A DNA stretch of 64,000 nt from Aquibacillus albus (GTDB lineage Bacteria > Bacillota > Bacilli > Bacillales > Amphibacillaceae), in assembly GCF_016908325.1 (NCBI RefSeq), contig NZ_JAFBDR010000014.1:1-64000 (forward strand), written 5' to 3'. The notes under the pieces were generated by a model. It saw only the letters and a list, made by a program, of their open reading frames with translations, ran no database searches and was not told the DNA's origin. Below, piece after piece: positions 29,709 through 37,932 of the stretch. Position 1 is the stretch's first letter. Each line of letters starts with the position of its first letter. The position numbers were made by a program, and so were the translations under genes.

Positions 29709-30755
29709 ATGTTAAATGAACAAGGATATCACATTGCAGTAGTAGGTGCTACAGGTGCTGTAGGAAAGAAGATGCTAGAAACTTTAGAAAAAAAGAATTT
29801 TCCAATTAAAAGTTTAAAATTATTATCCTCCAGCCGTTCTGCTGGAAATAAAATAGAATTTAAAGGCGAGTCTTTTATTGTAGAAGAGGCTAAACCAGAG
29901 AGCTTTGAAGGAGTACAAATTGCTTTGTTCTCCGCTGGAGGGTCTGTATCCAAAAAATTAGCACATGAGGCTGTGGCTCGTGGTGCTGTTGTAGTTGATA
30001 ATACTAGTGCTTTTCGTATGGATAAAGATGTTCCGTTAGTTGTTCCGGAGGTAAATGAAGCGGATATTGCAAATCATAACGGAATTATTGCTAATCCGAA
30101 TTGCTCTACGATTCAAATGGTTGCTGCATTAAAACCGATTCAAGATAAATACGGAATTTCGCGAGTGATCGTATCAACGTATCAGTCAGTTTCTGGTGCT
30201 GGTGATGCAGCAACCGATGAATTGAAACAACAAACACAAGCGTTTTTAAATGGAGATGAGTTAAAACCTGAGCTTCTACCTGTTGCAGGAGAAGAAAAGC
30301 ATTACCCAATTGCATTTAACGCATTGCCTCAAATTGATGTATTTCAAGAGAATGGCTTTACGTTTGAAGAAATGAAAATGATCAATGAAACAAAAAAAAT
30401 TATGCACGCTCCTGAGCTTTCTGTTGCGGCAACTTGTGTTCGTTTACCTTTCTTTAATGCGCATGCAGAAAGTGTCTATGTAGAAATTGATGACGAAAAT
30501 GTGCAGGTTTCCGATTTACAGAATGCGATAGCAAATGCTCAAGGTGTTATTTTAGAAGATGACCCAACAAATCAAGTTTATCCAACTCCATTAAGTGCTA
30601 CAGATAAAAGCGAAGTATTTGTTGGAAGAGTAAGAAGAGATTTAGATAATTCTAAAGGATTCCATTTGTGGGTCGTTTCCGACAACTTGTTAAAAGGAGC
30701 GGCGTGGAATTCTGTTCAAATTGCAGAATCTCTTGTTAAAAATAATTGGCTCTAA
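29709..30755 (+). CDS. asd: aspartate-semialdehyde dehydrogenase
   Basis: Asd reduces aspartyl phosphate to aspartate semialdehyde, the branch to lysine/DAP/DPA, threonine and methionine. The 348-residue enzyme has the NADP loop VVGATGAVGKKML (about 11-23) and the catalytic cysteine at 132 in ANPNCSTIQMV. The substrate region holds RLPFFNAHAESVYVEI, and VGRVRRD lies near the end. AGGAAGGGG precedes the ATG. It is followed 15 bases later by dapG, its pathway neighbour. Confidence 0.97.
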   Translation: MLNEQGYHIAVVGATGAVGKKMLETLEKKNFPIKSLKLLSSSRSAGNKIEFKGESFIVEEAKPESFEGVQIALFSAGGSVSKKLAHEAVARGAVVVDNTSAFRMDKDVPLVVPEVNEADIANHNGIIANPNCSTIQMVAALKPIQDKYGISRVIVSTYQSVSGAGDAATDELKQQTQAFLNGDELKPELLPVAGEEKHYPIAFNALPQIDVFQENGFTFEEMKMINETKKIMHAPELSVAATCVRLPFFNAHAESVYVEIDDENVQVSDLQNAIANAQGVILEDDPTNQVYPTPLSATDKSEVFVGRVRRDLDNSKGFHLWVVSDNLLKGAAWNSVQIAESLVKNNWL

Positions 30756-30770
30756 TTTCGAGGTGTCTAT

Positions 30771-31991
30771 ATGAAGGTTTTGGTTCAAAAATTTGGCGGG
30801 ACCTCTGTAAGGGATAAAGAATCTAGACAAAGTGCAATTCGGCATATAAGGGAGGCGATTAATGAAGGGTATAAAGTCGCAGTAGTTGTTTCAGCAATGG
30901 GAAGACATCCTGACCCATACGCTACTGATTCTTTACTTTCATTAGTCGATTTTCCAAACGCAAGTATAAGTAAAAGGGAACAGGATTTGCTCCTTTCTTG
31001 TGGAGAAACGATTTCTTCCGTTGTATTTTCTAATGAACTAAAGAAAAATCAAATTTCTTCTATTGCATTAACAGGAGCACAAGCGGGATTTTTGACTAAT
31101 AGTGAGTTCACGGAAGCCAAAATAAAAGCAATGAATGTAGGTCGAGTGCTTGAAGAATTTAAAGAACATGATGTGGTAGTTGTTGCCGGTTTTCAGGGTA
31201 AGACGGAGGATGAAGAAATAACTACTATTGGTAGGGGTGGCAGTGACACATCTGCTGCTGCTTTAGGTGCTGCTTTGGACGCATCATATATTGATATATT
31301 TACGGATGTAGAAGGTATTATGACGGCTGATCCAAGAGTTGTCCATTCAGCACGCACATTGGAAATAGTTACGTACTCGGAAATATGTAATCTTGCGTAC
31401 CAGGGTGCAAAGGTTATACACCCAAGAGCAGTTGAAATTGCTATGCAAGCAAAAGTACCGATGCGAGTTAGATCGACAAAATCAAATGATAAAGGAACCT
31501 TAGTGACATCCTCAAGGGAACAAACAAAGGGTAAGGATATTCCTGACCGCCTAGTTACTGGTATCGCGCACATGTCAGGTATTTCACAAATCAGAGTAAC
31601 TACCAGTCATGAGCCATATCAGTTACATTCAAAAGTGTTTAAAGCAATGGCTGAAGCCGGTATTTCGGTAGATTTTATTAATATTTCACCTACAGGAGTA
31701 GTATATACCATACCAGAAACTTATACAGAGAAGGCAACCACTTTACTCCAAAAACTCGGTTACCAACCTGAAATCACAAAGAAATGTGCCAAGGTCTCTT
31801 TAGTAGGTGCAGGTATGACAGGTGTTCCCGGTGTGACGGCCAAGATTGTACAGACATTAATCGATGCAGGGATTCAAATATTACAGTCTGCTGACAGTCA
31901 CACAACCATTTGGGTGCTTATCCATGACAAAGATCTTGATATAGCTGTAAATGAGCTTCACAATACTTTCGGTTTAAATCGTATTGATTAG
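30771..31991 (+). CDS. dapG: aspartokinase I (DapG type)
   Basis: Aspartokinase phosphorylates aspartate, the first step of the pathway. The 406-residue protein starts MKVLVQKFGGTSVRD, the kinase motif, and carries the catalytic domain to about residue 250 (GRGGSDTSAAALGAALDASYIDIFTDVEGIMTADPRVV). Two ACT domains follow (from about 270). The DapG isozyme in B. subtilis responds to meso-diaminopimelate, which fits its place beside asd and dapA. No lysine riboswitch is visible, in agreement with that type. A terminator follows at 31997. Confidence 0.95.
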   Translation: MKVLVQKFGGTSVRDKESRQSAIRHIREAINEGYKVAVVVSAMGRHPDPYATDSLLSLVDFPNASISKREQDLLLSCGETISSVVFSNELKKNQISSIALTGAQAGFLTNSEFTEAKIKAMNVGRVLEEFKEHDVVVVAGFQGKTEDEEITTIGRGGSDTSAAALGAALDASYIDIFTDVEGIMTADPRVVHSARTLEIVTYSEICNLAYQGAKVIHPRAVEIAMQAKVPMRVRSTKSNDKGTLVTSSREQTKGKDIPDRLVTGIAHMSGISQIRVTTSHEPYQLHSKVFKAMAEAGISVDFINISPTGVVYTIPETYTEKATTLLQKLGYQPEITKKCAKVSLVGAGMTGVPGVTAKIVQTLIDAGIQILQSADSHTTIWVLIHDKDLDIAVNELHNTFGLNRID

Positions 31992-31996
31992 TTAAG

Positions 31997-32037
31997 AGGT
32001 GTGTAAAGATAGTTTCTCTTCTCTTACACACCTTTTA
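31997..32037 (+). terminator. terminator after dapG
   Basis: AGGTGTGTAA (31997-32006) pairs perfectly with TTACACACCT (32024-32033), followed by TTTATT. Confidence 0.85.
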
Positions 32038-32092
32038 TTGTACTTTCATAATCTAAGTTGTAGAAAGTATAAGTAAATGATTACGTTACATG

Positions 32093-32209
32093 GCAGGCTA
32101 GGTTTCACCACGCCGTATTTGGCACGGCCTGCATGACCCACATCTTTGTGGGCCTCCATTAGGACTTGGCGGCAAGTCAAGTTTTCTAACGCTTGTGCTT
32201 GTTCACAAG
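32093..32209 (+). promoter_or_regulatory. GC-rich multi-hairpin leader upstream of dapA
   Basis: Four hairpins follow one another. GCAGGC (32093-32098) pairs with GCCTGC (32127-32132), enclosing GCCGT/ACGGC. CCCACA (32137-32142) pairs with TGTGGG (32147-32152). GACTTG (32163-32168) pairs with CAAGTC (32173-32178). CTTGTG (32192-32197) pairs with CACAAG (32204-32209). The region is much richer in G and C than its surroundings. The last hairpin ends just before the dapA ribosome site. I cannot match it to a known riboswitch; a lysine or T-box leader does not fit. Confidence 0.5.
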
Positions 32210-32234
32210 TGGATGAAAGGAGAATGGATGCATC

Positions 32235-33098
32235 ATGAATTTCGGGAAAATTCTTACCGCGATGGTAACTCCATTTGATGAACATGGAAATATTGATTTT
32301 GATAAGACAACGGAATTAATTGAATATTTATTAAATAATGGTACAGATGGGTTAGTTGTTGCAGGTACTACAGGGGAATCTCCAACATTAACTGTCCAAG
32401 AAAAGATAAAACTGTTTAAACACGTAGTAAAAGTTGTCAATAAACGAGTTCCAGTAATCGCTGGTACGGGCAACAATAACACACAAGCCTCGATTGATTT
32501 AACGAAAAAAGCAGAAGGTATAGGAGTAGATGCCGTGTTGTTAGTTACTCCTTATTACAATAAACCTAATCAAGCAGGGCTATATGAGCATTTTTCGAAA
32601 ATTGCCGAACAAACAAACCTTCCCATTATGCTTTACAATATTCCTGGTCGGACAGTTGTTTCACTTTCTGCAGATACTGTAATAAAGCTTGCTTCTATTC
32701 CAAACATTGTTTCGATAAAAGAGTCAAGTGGAGATCTTGATGCTGTTTCACAAATAATTGAAAAAACAGAGGACAATTTTTCCGTATATAGTGGAGATGA
32801 TAGCTTAACTTTGCCAATTATGGCGATTGGTGGTCATGGTATTGTTTCAGTGTCATCTCATGTTATTGGAAACGAAATGCAAGACATGTTGGATAGTTTT
32901 CAAAAGGGTGATGTTATAAAGGCTGCAACCATTCATCGGCAGTTAGTACCAAAGATGAAGGGATTATTTATTGCGCCATCTCCAACACCTGTTAAAGCAG
33001 CATTACGTCTAAAAGGTTTAGATGTAGGTAATGTAAGATTGCCACTTGTTGCTCTGTCTTCATCAGAAGAACAACAGATAAAATTTTTATTTGGTTAA
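32235..33098 (+). CDS. dapA: 4-hydroxy-tetrahydrodipicolinate synthase
   Basis: DapA condenses aspartate semialdehyde with pyruvate, giving the precursor of DAP for the wall and of DPA through DpaAB. The 287-residue TIM barrel begins MNFGKILTAMVTPFDEHGNIDF. It has VVAGTTGESPTLT (about 39-51), the YNIPGRT motif with the catalytic tyrosine, and the Schiff-base lysine at 162 in SIKESSGD. The ribosome site AAAGGAG lies 12 bases before the ATG, slightly far. A strong hairpin leader precedes it and a strong terminator follows. Confidence 0.97.
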   Translation: MNFGKILTAMVTPFDEHGNIDFDKTTELIEYLLNNGTDGLVVAGTTGESPTLTVQEKIKLFKHVVKVVNKRVPVIAGTGNNNTQASIDLTKKAEGIGVDAVLLVTPYYNKPNQAGLYEHFSKIAEQTNLPIMLYNIPGRTVVSLSADTVIKLASIPNIVSIKESSGDLDAVSQIIEKTEDNFSVYSGDDSLTLPIMAIGGHGIVSVSSHVIGNEMQDMLDSFQKGDVIKAATIHRQLVPKMKGLFIAPSPTPVKAALRLKGLDVGNVRLPLVALSSSEEQQIKFLFG

Positions 33099-33111
33099 GC
33101 AAATAAGGTAT

Positions 33112-33155
33112 AAGGGATGTTCCAACAAATAGTCTTTGTTGGAACATCCCTTTTT
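33112..33155 (+). terminator. strong terminator after dapA
   Basis: An 18-bp perfect stem (33112-33129 with 33135-33152; core GGGATGTTCCAACAAA) with a five-base loop, followed by TTTTT. Confidence 0.95.
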
Positions 33156-33242
33156 ACGGTAAAACGTACACTTTTCATTTTCACTGTATGTATAAGATTT
33201 TGAATGCTCATACTAGTAGTAGTGAAGAAAGGAGTGTATAGA

Positions 33243-33971
33243 ATGACAGACAAAGATAAGCAAAATCCAGACCAACAAAATCCAGACCAACAGAACCAGT
33301 CTTCTCTTGTTCAAAAAATTCAGCAACTTGGACAATCGTCTGTTCCAACCGCACCTGATTCTAATATTCATATTTTGTCTATTATTGGACAAGTGGAGGG
33401 GCATGTTCAATTACCACCACAAAATAAAACAACGAAATATGAACATTTAATCCCACAAATAGTAGCTGTGGAGCAAAATCCTAAAATAGAAGGTTTGATC
33501 GTCTTACTAAATACAGTGGGAGGCGATGTGGAAGCAGGGTTGGCTCTATCGGAAATGATTGCGTCGATTTCTAAACCTACTGTTTCTATCGTTCTTGGCG
33601 GAGGCCATTCTATTGGTGTGCCGATTGCTGTTTCTACAAACCATTCATTTATAGCGCCAACTGCAACGATGACAATCCATCCAATTCGATTGACAGGACT
33701 AGTCATCGGTGTTCCACAGACTTTTGAATATCTAGACAAAATGCAAGAAAGAGTGATTCAGTTTGTTACAAAGCACTCGAATATAAAGGAAGAAAAATTT
33801 AAAGAGTTAATGTTCGAAAAAGGTAATTTAACAAGGGACATTGGAACAAATGTAGTGGGAACAGACGCAGTTAAGTATGGCCTAATAGATGCAATAGGTG
33901 GAGTGAAAGAAGCGATGGAAAAGCTAAACGAGTTAATTGGTCAAAATCAAGATGGGAAGATGATCCAATGA
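33243..33971 (+). CDS. tepA: TepA, ClpP-fold serine protease
   Basis: TepA is a ClpP/crotonase-fold protease, linked in Bacillus to degradation of small acid-soluble spore proteins during germination. The 242-residue product shows [47 protein letters not shown] with the predicted nucleophile serine in [17 protein letters not shown] carries a candidate histidine. Its N-terminus holds a tandem peptide [12 protein letters not shown] from a 15-base repeat (33261-33290). GAAAGGAGTG precedes ATG 33243. In B. subtilis rnjB lies between dapA and tepA; it is absent here. Confidence 0.92.
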   Translation: MTDKDKQNPDQQNPDQQNQSSLVQKIQQLGQSSVPTAPDSNIHILSIIGQVEGHVQLPPQNKTTKYEHLIPQIVAVEQNPKIEGLIVLLNTVGGDVEAGLALSEMIASISKPTVSIVLGGGHSIGVPIAVSTNHSFIAPTATMTIHPIRLTGLVIGVPQTFEYLDKMQERVIQFVTKHSNIKEEKFKELMFEKGNLTRDIGTNVVGTDAVKYGLIDAIGGVKEAMEKLNELIGQNQDGKMIQ

Positions 33972-34177
33972 TTCTTTACACCCCACTTAGTGAAACGGAT
34001 ATCTTTCCAACAGAACTTAAAGATTATCAAAAACGTCAGACGGTTCAAGTCGACGGCCGTATTGTTGAATTAGAACAAATCGAAGAGGGATCTTATCGAG
34101 TTGTTCAATTACTTTCAACGAACCCTCAAGATTACTTGAATCAATCATTACATCCAGGAGAGATAATCTCTATTTAA
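33968..34177 (+). CDS. ylzJ: YlzJ-like protein
   Basis: A 69-residue protein of the YlzJ-like family, whose function is unknown. The sequence [65 protein letters not shown] is typical. It starts in the tepA stop (ATGA overlap), so it is co-translated with tepA. The same pairing occurs in B. subtilis. It is predicted to be soluble. Confidence 0.88.
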   Translation: MILYTPLSETDIFPTELKDYQKRQTVQVDGRIVELEQIEEGSYRVVQLLSTNPQDYLNQSLHPGEIISI

Positions 34178-34213
34178 TATCGTAAAAGGTATTATCCAAA
34201 TAGATGTACTCTA

Positions 34214-34222
34214 TGCTATAAT
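34214..34222 (+). promoter_or_regulatory. extended -10 promoter for ftsK/spoIIIE
   Basis: TGCTATAAT (34214-34222) is a perfect extended -10 (TGnTATAAT). No good -35 is seen 17 bases upstream. Transcription from here gives a leader of about 110 bases that contains a 16-bp perfect hairpin at 34262-34298. Confidence 0.5.
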
Positions 34223-34261
34223 AGAATAAGCGTAGTGGTTATGTTTTCCACTTAATCCAAG

Positions 34262-34298
34262 AGATAAACCCTTGTCATCATTTGACAAGGGTTTATCT
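34262..34298 (+). terminator. 16-bp perfect hairpin without a T run, in the ftsK leader
   Basis: AGATAAACCCTTGTCA (34262-34277) pairs perfectly with TGACAAGGGTTTATCT (34283-34298), with a five-base loop. The core AAACCCTTGTC is that of the proS and rbfA terminators, but AATCGAAG follows instead of T. It could weaken or control transcription, protect RNA ends, or be a terminator copy that lost its tail. Confidence 0.55.
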
Positions 34299-34340
34299 AA
34301 TCGAAGTAGCAGCATTGGATTATTCACAGAGGTGATAAGT

Positions 34341-36650
34341 GTGGCAAAAAGAAGAAAAAGTAAAAAGAAGCAAAATACGTTAAAAACCCAGGTGAAATAC
34401 GAATTAATTGGAATATTATTTATCTTTCTTGCTATTTTCGGAAGTGGAGCAAGTGCAATTAGTGAGGGAGCCATTCCAGCTGGATTGGAAAACGCTTTTC
34501 GGTTTCTTTTTGGTATCTGGTATTTCATCGCGTCAGTATTTCTGTTAGGAATTGGCTTATTTCTAATGATAAAACGGCAAATTCCATTTCTGTTTAATAA
34601 ACGCTTAATAGGGATTTATATCATTTTTTTAGGTGTTTTACTGTTAACTCACATTCAAACATTTGAAAATATATTACTTCATTCCATACAACCTTCGATA
34701 ATTAAGACAACATGGAATCATTTTTTTGCATTTTTAAATGGTGACTTACCTCCTACTAATCTTGGGGGTGGAACAGTTGGTGCGCTTCTATTTGCTTTCT
34801 GTTATTATTTATTTTCTTCTGTTGGAGCAAAAATAGTTTCTGTTTTTTCTATCATTATTGGAATACTTTTTATCACCGAATTTTCCATTGGTGATTTCAT
34901 AGAAAAAACTAGTGCTACATTGAAAGCTTCTATGAAGAATCAAGCTGATTTATGGAAACAGAAGAAGGAAGAACGGAAGCAAAGAAAACAGGAATTAGCT
35001 CCAGAACCTGAATTGAGTACATCCGAATGGGAACCAACGACACACGAAGTAAATATGGAAGAACCTGTGATCCAAGAGTTTACAGATATCGCATACTCTA
35101 GTGAGAACACGGAGGAAATAACAGAAAAAAGCGATGCAGTGCCGAAGAAAAAGGAAAAGAAGGAATCAAATGAAATAGAGGAAGAAGATATTACTGAAAC
35201 CTTACCGATGGTAGAACTAGAGAATGAAGATTATAACCTACCACCGTTAAGCTTACTAATAGAGCCTACCCATAATGCACAACATCAGGAGCGTGGACAA
35301 ATCCAAGCAACAGTTCGAAAGTTAGAGCGAACGTTTCATAGCTTTGGAGTAAAAGCAAAAGTAACAAAAGTTCATGTTGGACCAGCTGTTACGAAGTATG
35401 AGGTTTATCCAGATGTAGGTGTGAAAGTTAGTAAAATAGTAAATCTTCATGACGACCTAGCTTTAGCTTTGGCAGCTAAGGATATAAGAATAGAAGCACC
35501 AATTCCAGGGAAGTCTGCTGTGGGAATAGAGGTACCGAACCAAGAAATCGCAACAGTGTCGTTAAGAGAGGTACTCGAGACTAAACAGGGGCAACAAGGG
35601 TCTAAGTTAGGCTTTGTTTTAGGAAGGGATATTTCTGGCGATGCGGTGATGGCAGAGCTAAATAGAATGCCGCATTTATTGGTAGCTGGAGCGACAGGCA
35701 GCGGAAAAAGTGTATGTATCAATGGGATAATCACAAGTATACTTATGCGTGCAAAACCACATGAAGTAAAAATGATGATGATTGATCCGAAAAAAGTAGA
35801 GTTAAATGTGTATAATGGGATACCTCACTTATTAGCACCTGTAGTGACTGATCCGAAAAAAGCATCAAGAGCTTTGAAAAAAGTAGTTTCTGAGATGGAA
35901 CGAAGATATGATTTGTTTTCTGATACTGGAACTAGAAACATAGAAGGATACAACGAATATATAAAAAAATACAATGCTGCTGAGGGAGATAACCAGCCAC
36001 TTCTTCCATACATTGTCGTATTAGTTGATGAATTAGCTGACTTAATGATGGTCGCCTCAAATGACGTTGAGGACGCCATTACACGTTTAGCTCAAATGGC
36101 TAGAGCTGCTGGGATTCACCTTATCATTGCTACTCAAAGGCCATCAGTTGATGTTATCACAGGTGTTATCAAAGCTAATATTCCTTCTCGGATTGCATTT
36201 AGTGTTTCATCTGCTACGGATTCACGTACTATTTTAGATACTGGTGGGGCAGAAAAACTATTAGGACGAGGAGATATGCTATTTATTCCAGTAGGAGCGT
36301 CGAAACCAACAAGGATACAAGGAGCATTTCTATCAGATGAAGAAGTTGAGCGTATTGTTGATTTTTGTATTGAACAACAAAAAGCGCAGTATCAAGATGA
36401 AATGATTCCAGATGAAGAAACCGACACGCCTAATGATGTGGATGACGATTTGTTTGATGATGCAGTGCAATTAATTGTAGAAATGCAAAGTGCGAGTGTA
36501 TCAATGTTACAAAGAAGATTTAGAATTGGTTATACAAGAGCAGCTAGACTGATTGATGCAATGGAAGCAAGAGGGATTGTTGGTCCATATGAAGGTTCTA
36601 AGCCCCGCACGGTATTGGTTTCCGACTACACAGAGGAAAAATCATCTTGA
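34341..36650 (+). CDS. spoIIIE: DNA translocase SpoIIIE/FtsK
   Basis: SpoIIIE/FtsK pumps chromosomal DNA across the septum during sporulation and division. The 769-residue product has four N-terminal membrane segments (about 20-180), an acidic linker (to about 300), and a RecA-like motor with Walker A GATGSGKS at about 450 and [14 protein letters not shown] as Walker B. A C-terminal gamma winged helix (about 700-760, [42 protein letters not shown]) reads sequence polarity. I chose GTG 34341 ([11 protein letters not shown]) after GAGGTGATAAGT; 23 codons upstream lie in a hairpin leader. Synteny favours SpoIIIE. Confidence 0.95.
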   Translation: MAKRRKSKKKQNTLKTQVKYELIGILFIFLAIFGSGASAISEGAIPAGLENAFRFLFGIWYFIASVFLLGIGLFLMIKRQIPFLFNKRLIGIYIIFLGVLLLTHIQTFENILLHSIQPSIIKTTWNHFFAFLNGDLPPTNLGGGTVGALLFAFCYYLFSSVGAKIVSVFSIIIGILFITEFSIGDFIEKTSATLKASMKNQADLWKQKKEERKQRKQELAPEPELSTSEWEPTTHEVNMEEPVIQEFTDIAYSSENTEEITEKSDAVPKKKEKKESNEIEEEDITETLPMVELENEDYNLPPLSLLIEPTHNAQHQERGQIQATVRKLERTFHSFGVKAKVTKVHVGPAVTKYEVYPDVGVKVSKIVNLHDDLALALAAKDIRIEAPIPGKSAVGIEVPNQEIATVSLREVLETKQGQQGSKLGFVLGRDISGDAVMAELNRMPHLLVAGATGSGKSVCINGIITSILMRAKPHEVKMMMIDPKKVELNVYNGIPHLLAPVVTDPKKASRALKKVVSEMERRYDLFSDTGTRNIEGYNEYIKKYNAAEGDNQPLLPYIVVLVDELADLMMVASNDVEDAITRLAQMARAAGIHLIIATQRPSVDVITGVIKANIPSRIAFSVSSATDSRTILDTGGAEKLLGRGDMLFIPVGASKPTRIQGAFLSDEEVERIVDFCIEQQKAQYQDEMIPDEETDTPNDVDDDLFDDAVQLIVEMQSASVSMLQRRFRIGYTRAARLIDAMEARGIVGPYEGSKPRTVLVSDYTEEKSS

Positions 36651-36737
36651 TTATAAAAGCTCTTTTCGTATTATTTATTGATTTTTTATTACACAGTTTA
36701 CACATAAGACCTATAATGCAACATAACTGCTATGTTG

Positions 36738-36804
36738 ATTTCCGCTACGGGCAGTGTATTTCCGTAGCGATAATCGAAGCTCTCACTCTGTCGCATTTAT
36801 CTTA
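36738..36804 (+). repeat. degraded intergenic repeat, copy R2
   Basis: AGTGTATTTCCG, AGCG, ATC and AAGCTC in order match copy R4 near 58.83 kb, ending near GTCGCATTTAT, which resembles the GCATTATAGG tail. Here CGCTACGG and CCGTAGCG form an 8-bp inverted repeat. The rest of 36651-37097 is AT-rich and holds only this copy and the hairpin at 36887. Confidence 0.55.
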
Positions 36805-36886
36805 TTTTGCGTATTAAGCTTTTGGCAATTAGGATTAATGTAAAAAGCTATAATCATTTAGAAAATAGCCATTATAAAAAGAAGCA

Positions 36887-36925
36887 ACCCTTGTCTTAAG
36901 AAAATAGAAGATGAGGGTATCTTTT
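36887..36925 (+). terminator. terminator in the ftsK-ymfC gap
   Basis: ACCCTTGTCTT (36887-36897) pairs with AAGATGAGGGT (36908-36918) with two G-U pairs, followed by ATCTTTTTG. It lies about 240 bases after spoIIIE. Confidence 0.6.
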
Positions 36926-37097
36926 TGTTGTGTATGGGAGATAATCTTACAAAAACCGACATTTTCTGAGTTATTCTATTAAAAATGTCCTTTTTTCTAT
37001 TTATTTCTAGAAATAAAAGTGTTATATTTATTCCTGACATTCTTGCCAATTTAAGTTAAATAAATCTATCATGTTGCATATTTTCTGGGGGTTTAAC

Positions 37098-37823
37098 ATG
37101 ACAATACAGTCAGATAACAATCAGTTATTAGTACAAGCTATAGAGCAAATGAAAGCTAGTATCGACAACGGTATTTTTAAAGAAAAAGAGTTATTACCTT
37201 CTGAGTTTGAGTTGGCAAAAAAACTTGGAATTTCACGAACAGTCTTAAAAGAAGTGTTACATATATTGGAAGAAGAAAATATCATTTCTATCAAACATGG
37301 TTTTGGAACAATCGTAAATGCCAAACCATTATTTTCTACGGGGATTGAACAGCTAGGTAGTGTCACAGACATGATTCGACAATCAGGAAAAATTCCTGGC
37401 ACCCAATACATTTCAACAGAGTTAATTCAACCAACAGAAAACGATATAAAGCGATTTAAACCAAAGACTATGGACATCATTGCTCAGATAAAAAGAGTAA
37501 GAACTGCGGATGGGCAACCAGTTGTGTACTGCATTGATAAGGTAGACAAACAGTTGCTTCCTTTGGAACAAGTTCATACACAAGATTCTTTATTCAGTTT
37601 GCTCGAATCCTATAGTAATAAATATATATCCTACGCAATAGCTAATATAGAGCCGATTGGCTATCATGATCAAATATCAGCTACTTTAAACTGTGATCCT
37701 GACCAGGCTTTATTATTATTAAAGCAAATGCATTATACACAGGATGATGAGCCTGTCCTATATTCAGCAAATTATTTTCGAGCAGATATGTTTAGTTTTT
37801 CAGTCTTGCGAAAACGAGTCTAA
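37098..37823 (+). CDS. ymfC: GntR-family regulator with UTRA domain (YmfC-like)
   Basis: A 241-residue HutC-type regulator. Residues 10-75 form a winged helix-turn-helix (KEKELLPSEFELAKKLGISRTVLKEVLHILEEENIISIKHGFGTIV). A UTRA effector-binding domain covers about 85-235. GGGGG lies about 7 bases before ATG 37098; nine in-frame codons upstream overlap this site. It stands directly before a BMP lipoprotein and a nucleoside ABC transporter, which it may control. A matching GTnTAnAC half-palindrome lies at 37895. The effector is unknown; a nucleoside or phosphorylated sugar is a guess. Confidence 0.85.
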   Translation: MTIQSDNNQLLVQAIEQMKASIDNGIFKEKELLPSEFELAKKLGISRTVLKEVLHILEEENIISIKHGFGTIVNAKPLFSTGIEQLGSVTDMIRQSGKIPGTQYISTELIQPTENDIKRFKPKTMDIIAQIKRVRTADGQPVVYCIDKVDKQLLPLEQVHTQDSLFSLLESYSNKYISYAIANIEPIGYHDQISATLNCDPDQALLLLKQMHYTQDDEPVLYSANYFRADMFSFSVLRKRV

Positions 37824-37894
37824 AGAACATAAAGTATGATTGATTTTCAAATTTAGGAGGTGATTACTACATCATTTTAATAGAGATTGGGAAA

Positions 37895-37902
37895 GTATAA
37901 AC
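37895..37902 (+). promoter_or_regulatory. candidate HutC-type operator upstream of BMP lipoprotein gene
   Basis: GTATAAAC fits the HutC-subfamily signature GT-n-TA-n-AC. It lies 30 bases before the lipoprotein start and 72 bases after the regulator gene, a typical place for a repressor site. Eight bases alone are weak evidence. Confidence 0.35.
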
Positions 37903-37932
37903 TAATAAAGAATTTATATGGGGGTAATTATT

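Noticed and set aside
32041-32234. Lysine riboswitch or T-box upstream of dapA
   Set aside because: The conserved lysine-riboswitch core and the T-box AGGGTGGAACCGCG sequence are absent.
32046-32285. Minus-strand frame across the dapA leader
   Set aside because: The region is explained by paired hairpins, and the frame runs into dapA. The open frame is a by-product of GC-rich sequence.
37840-37856. CodY box before the BMP lipoprotein gene
   Set aside because: GATTTTCAAATTTAG only partly resembles AATTTTCWGAAAATT; about a third of the positions differ.
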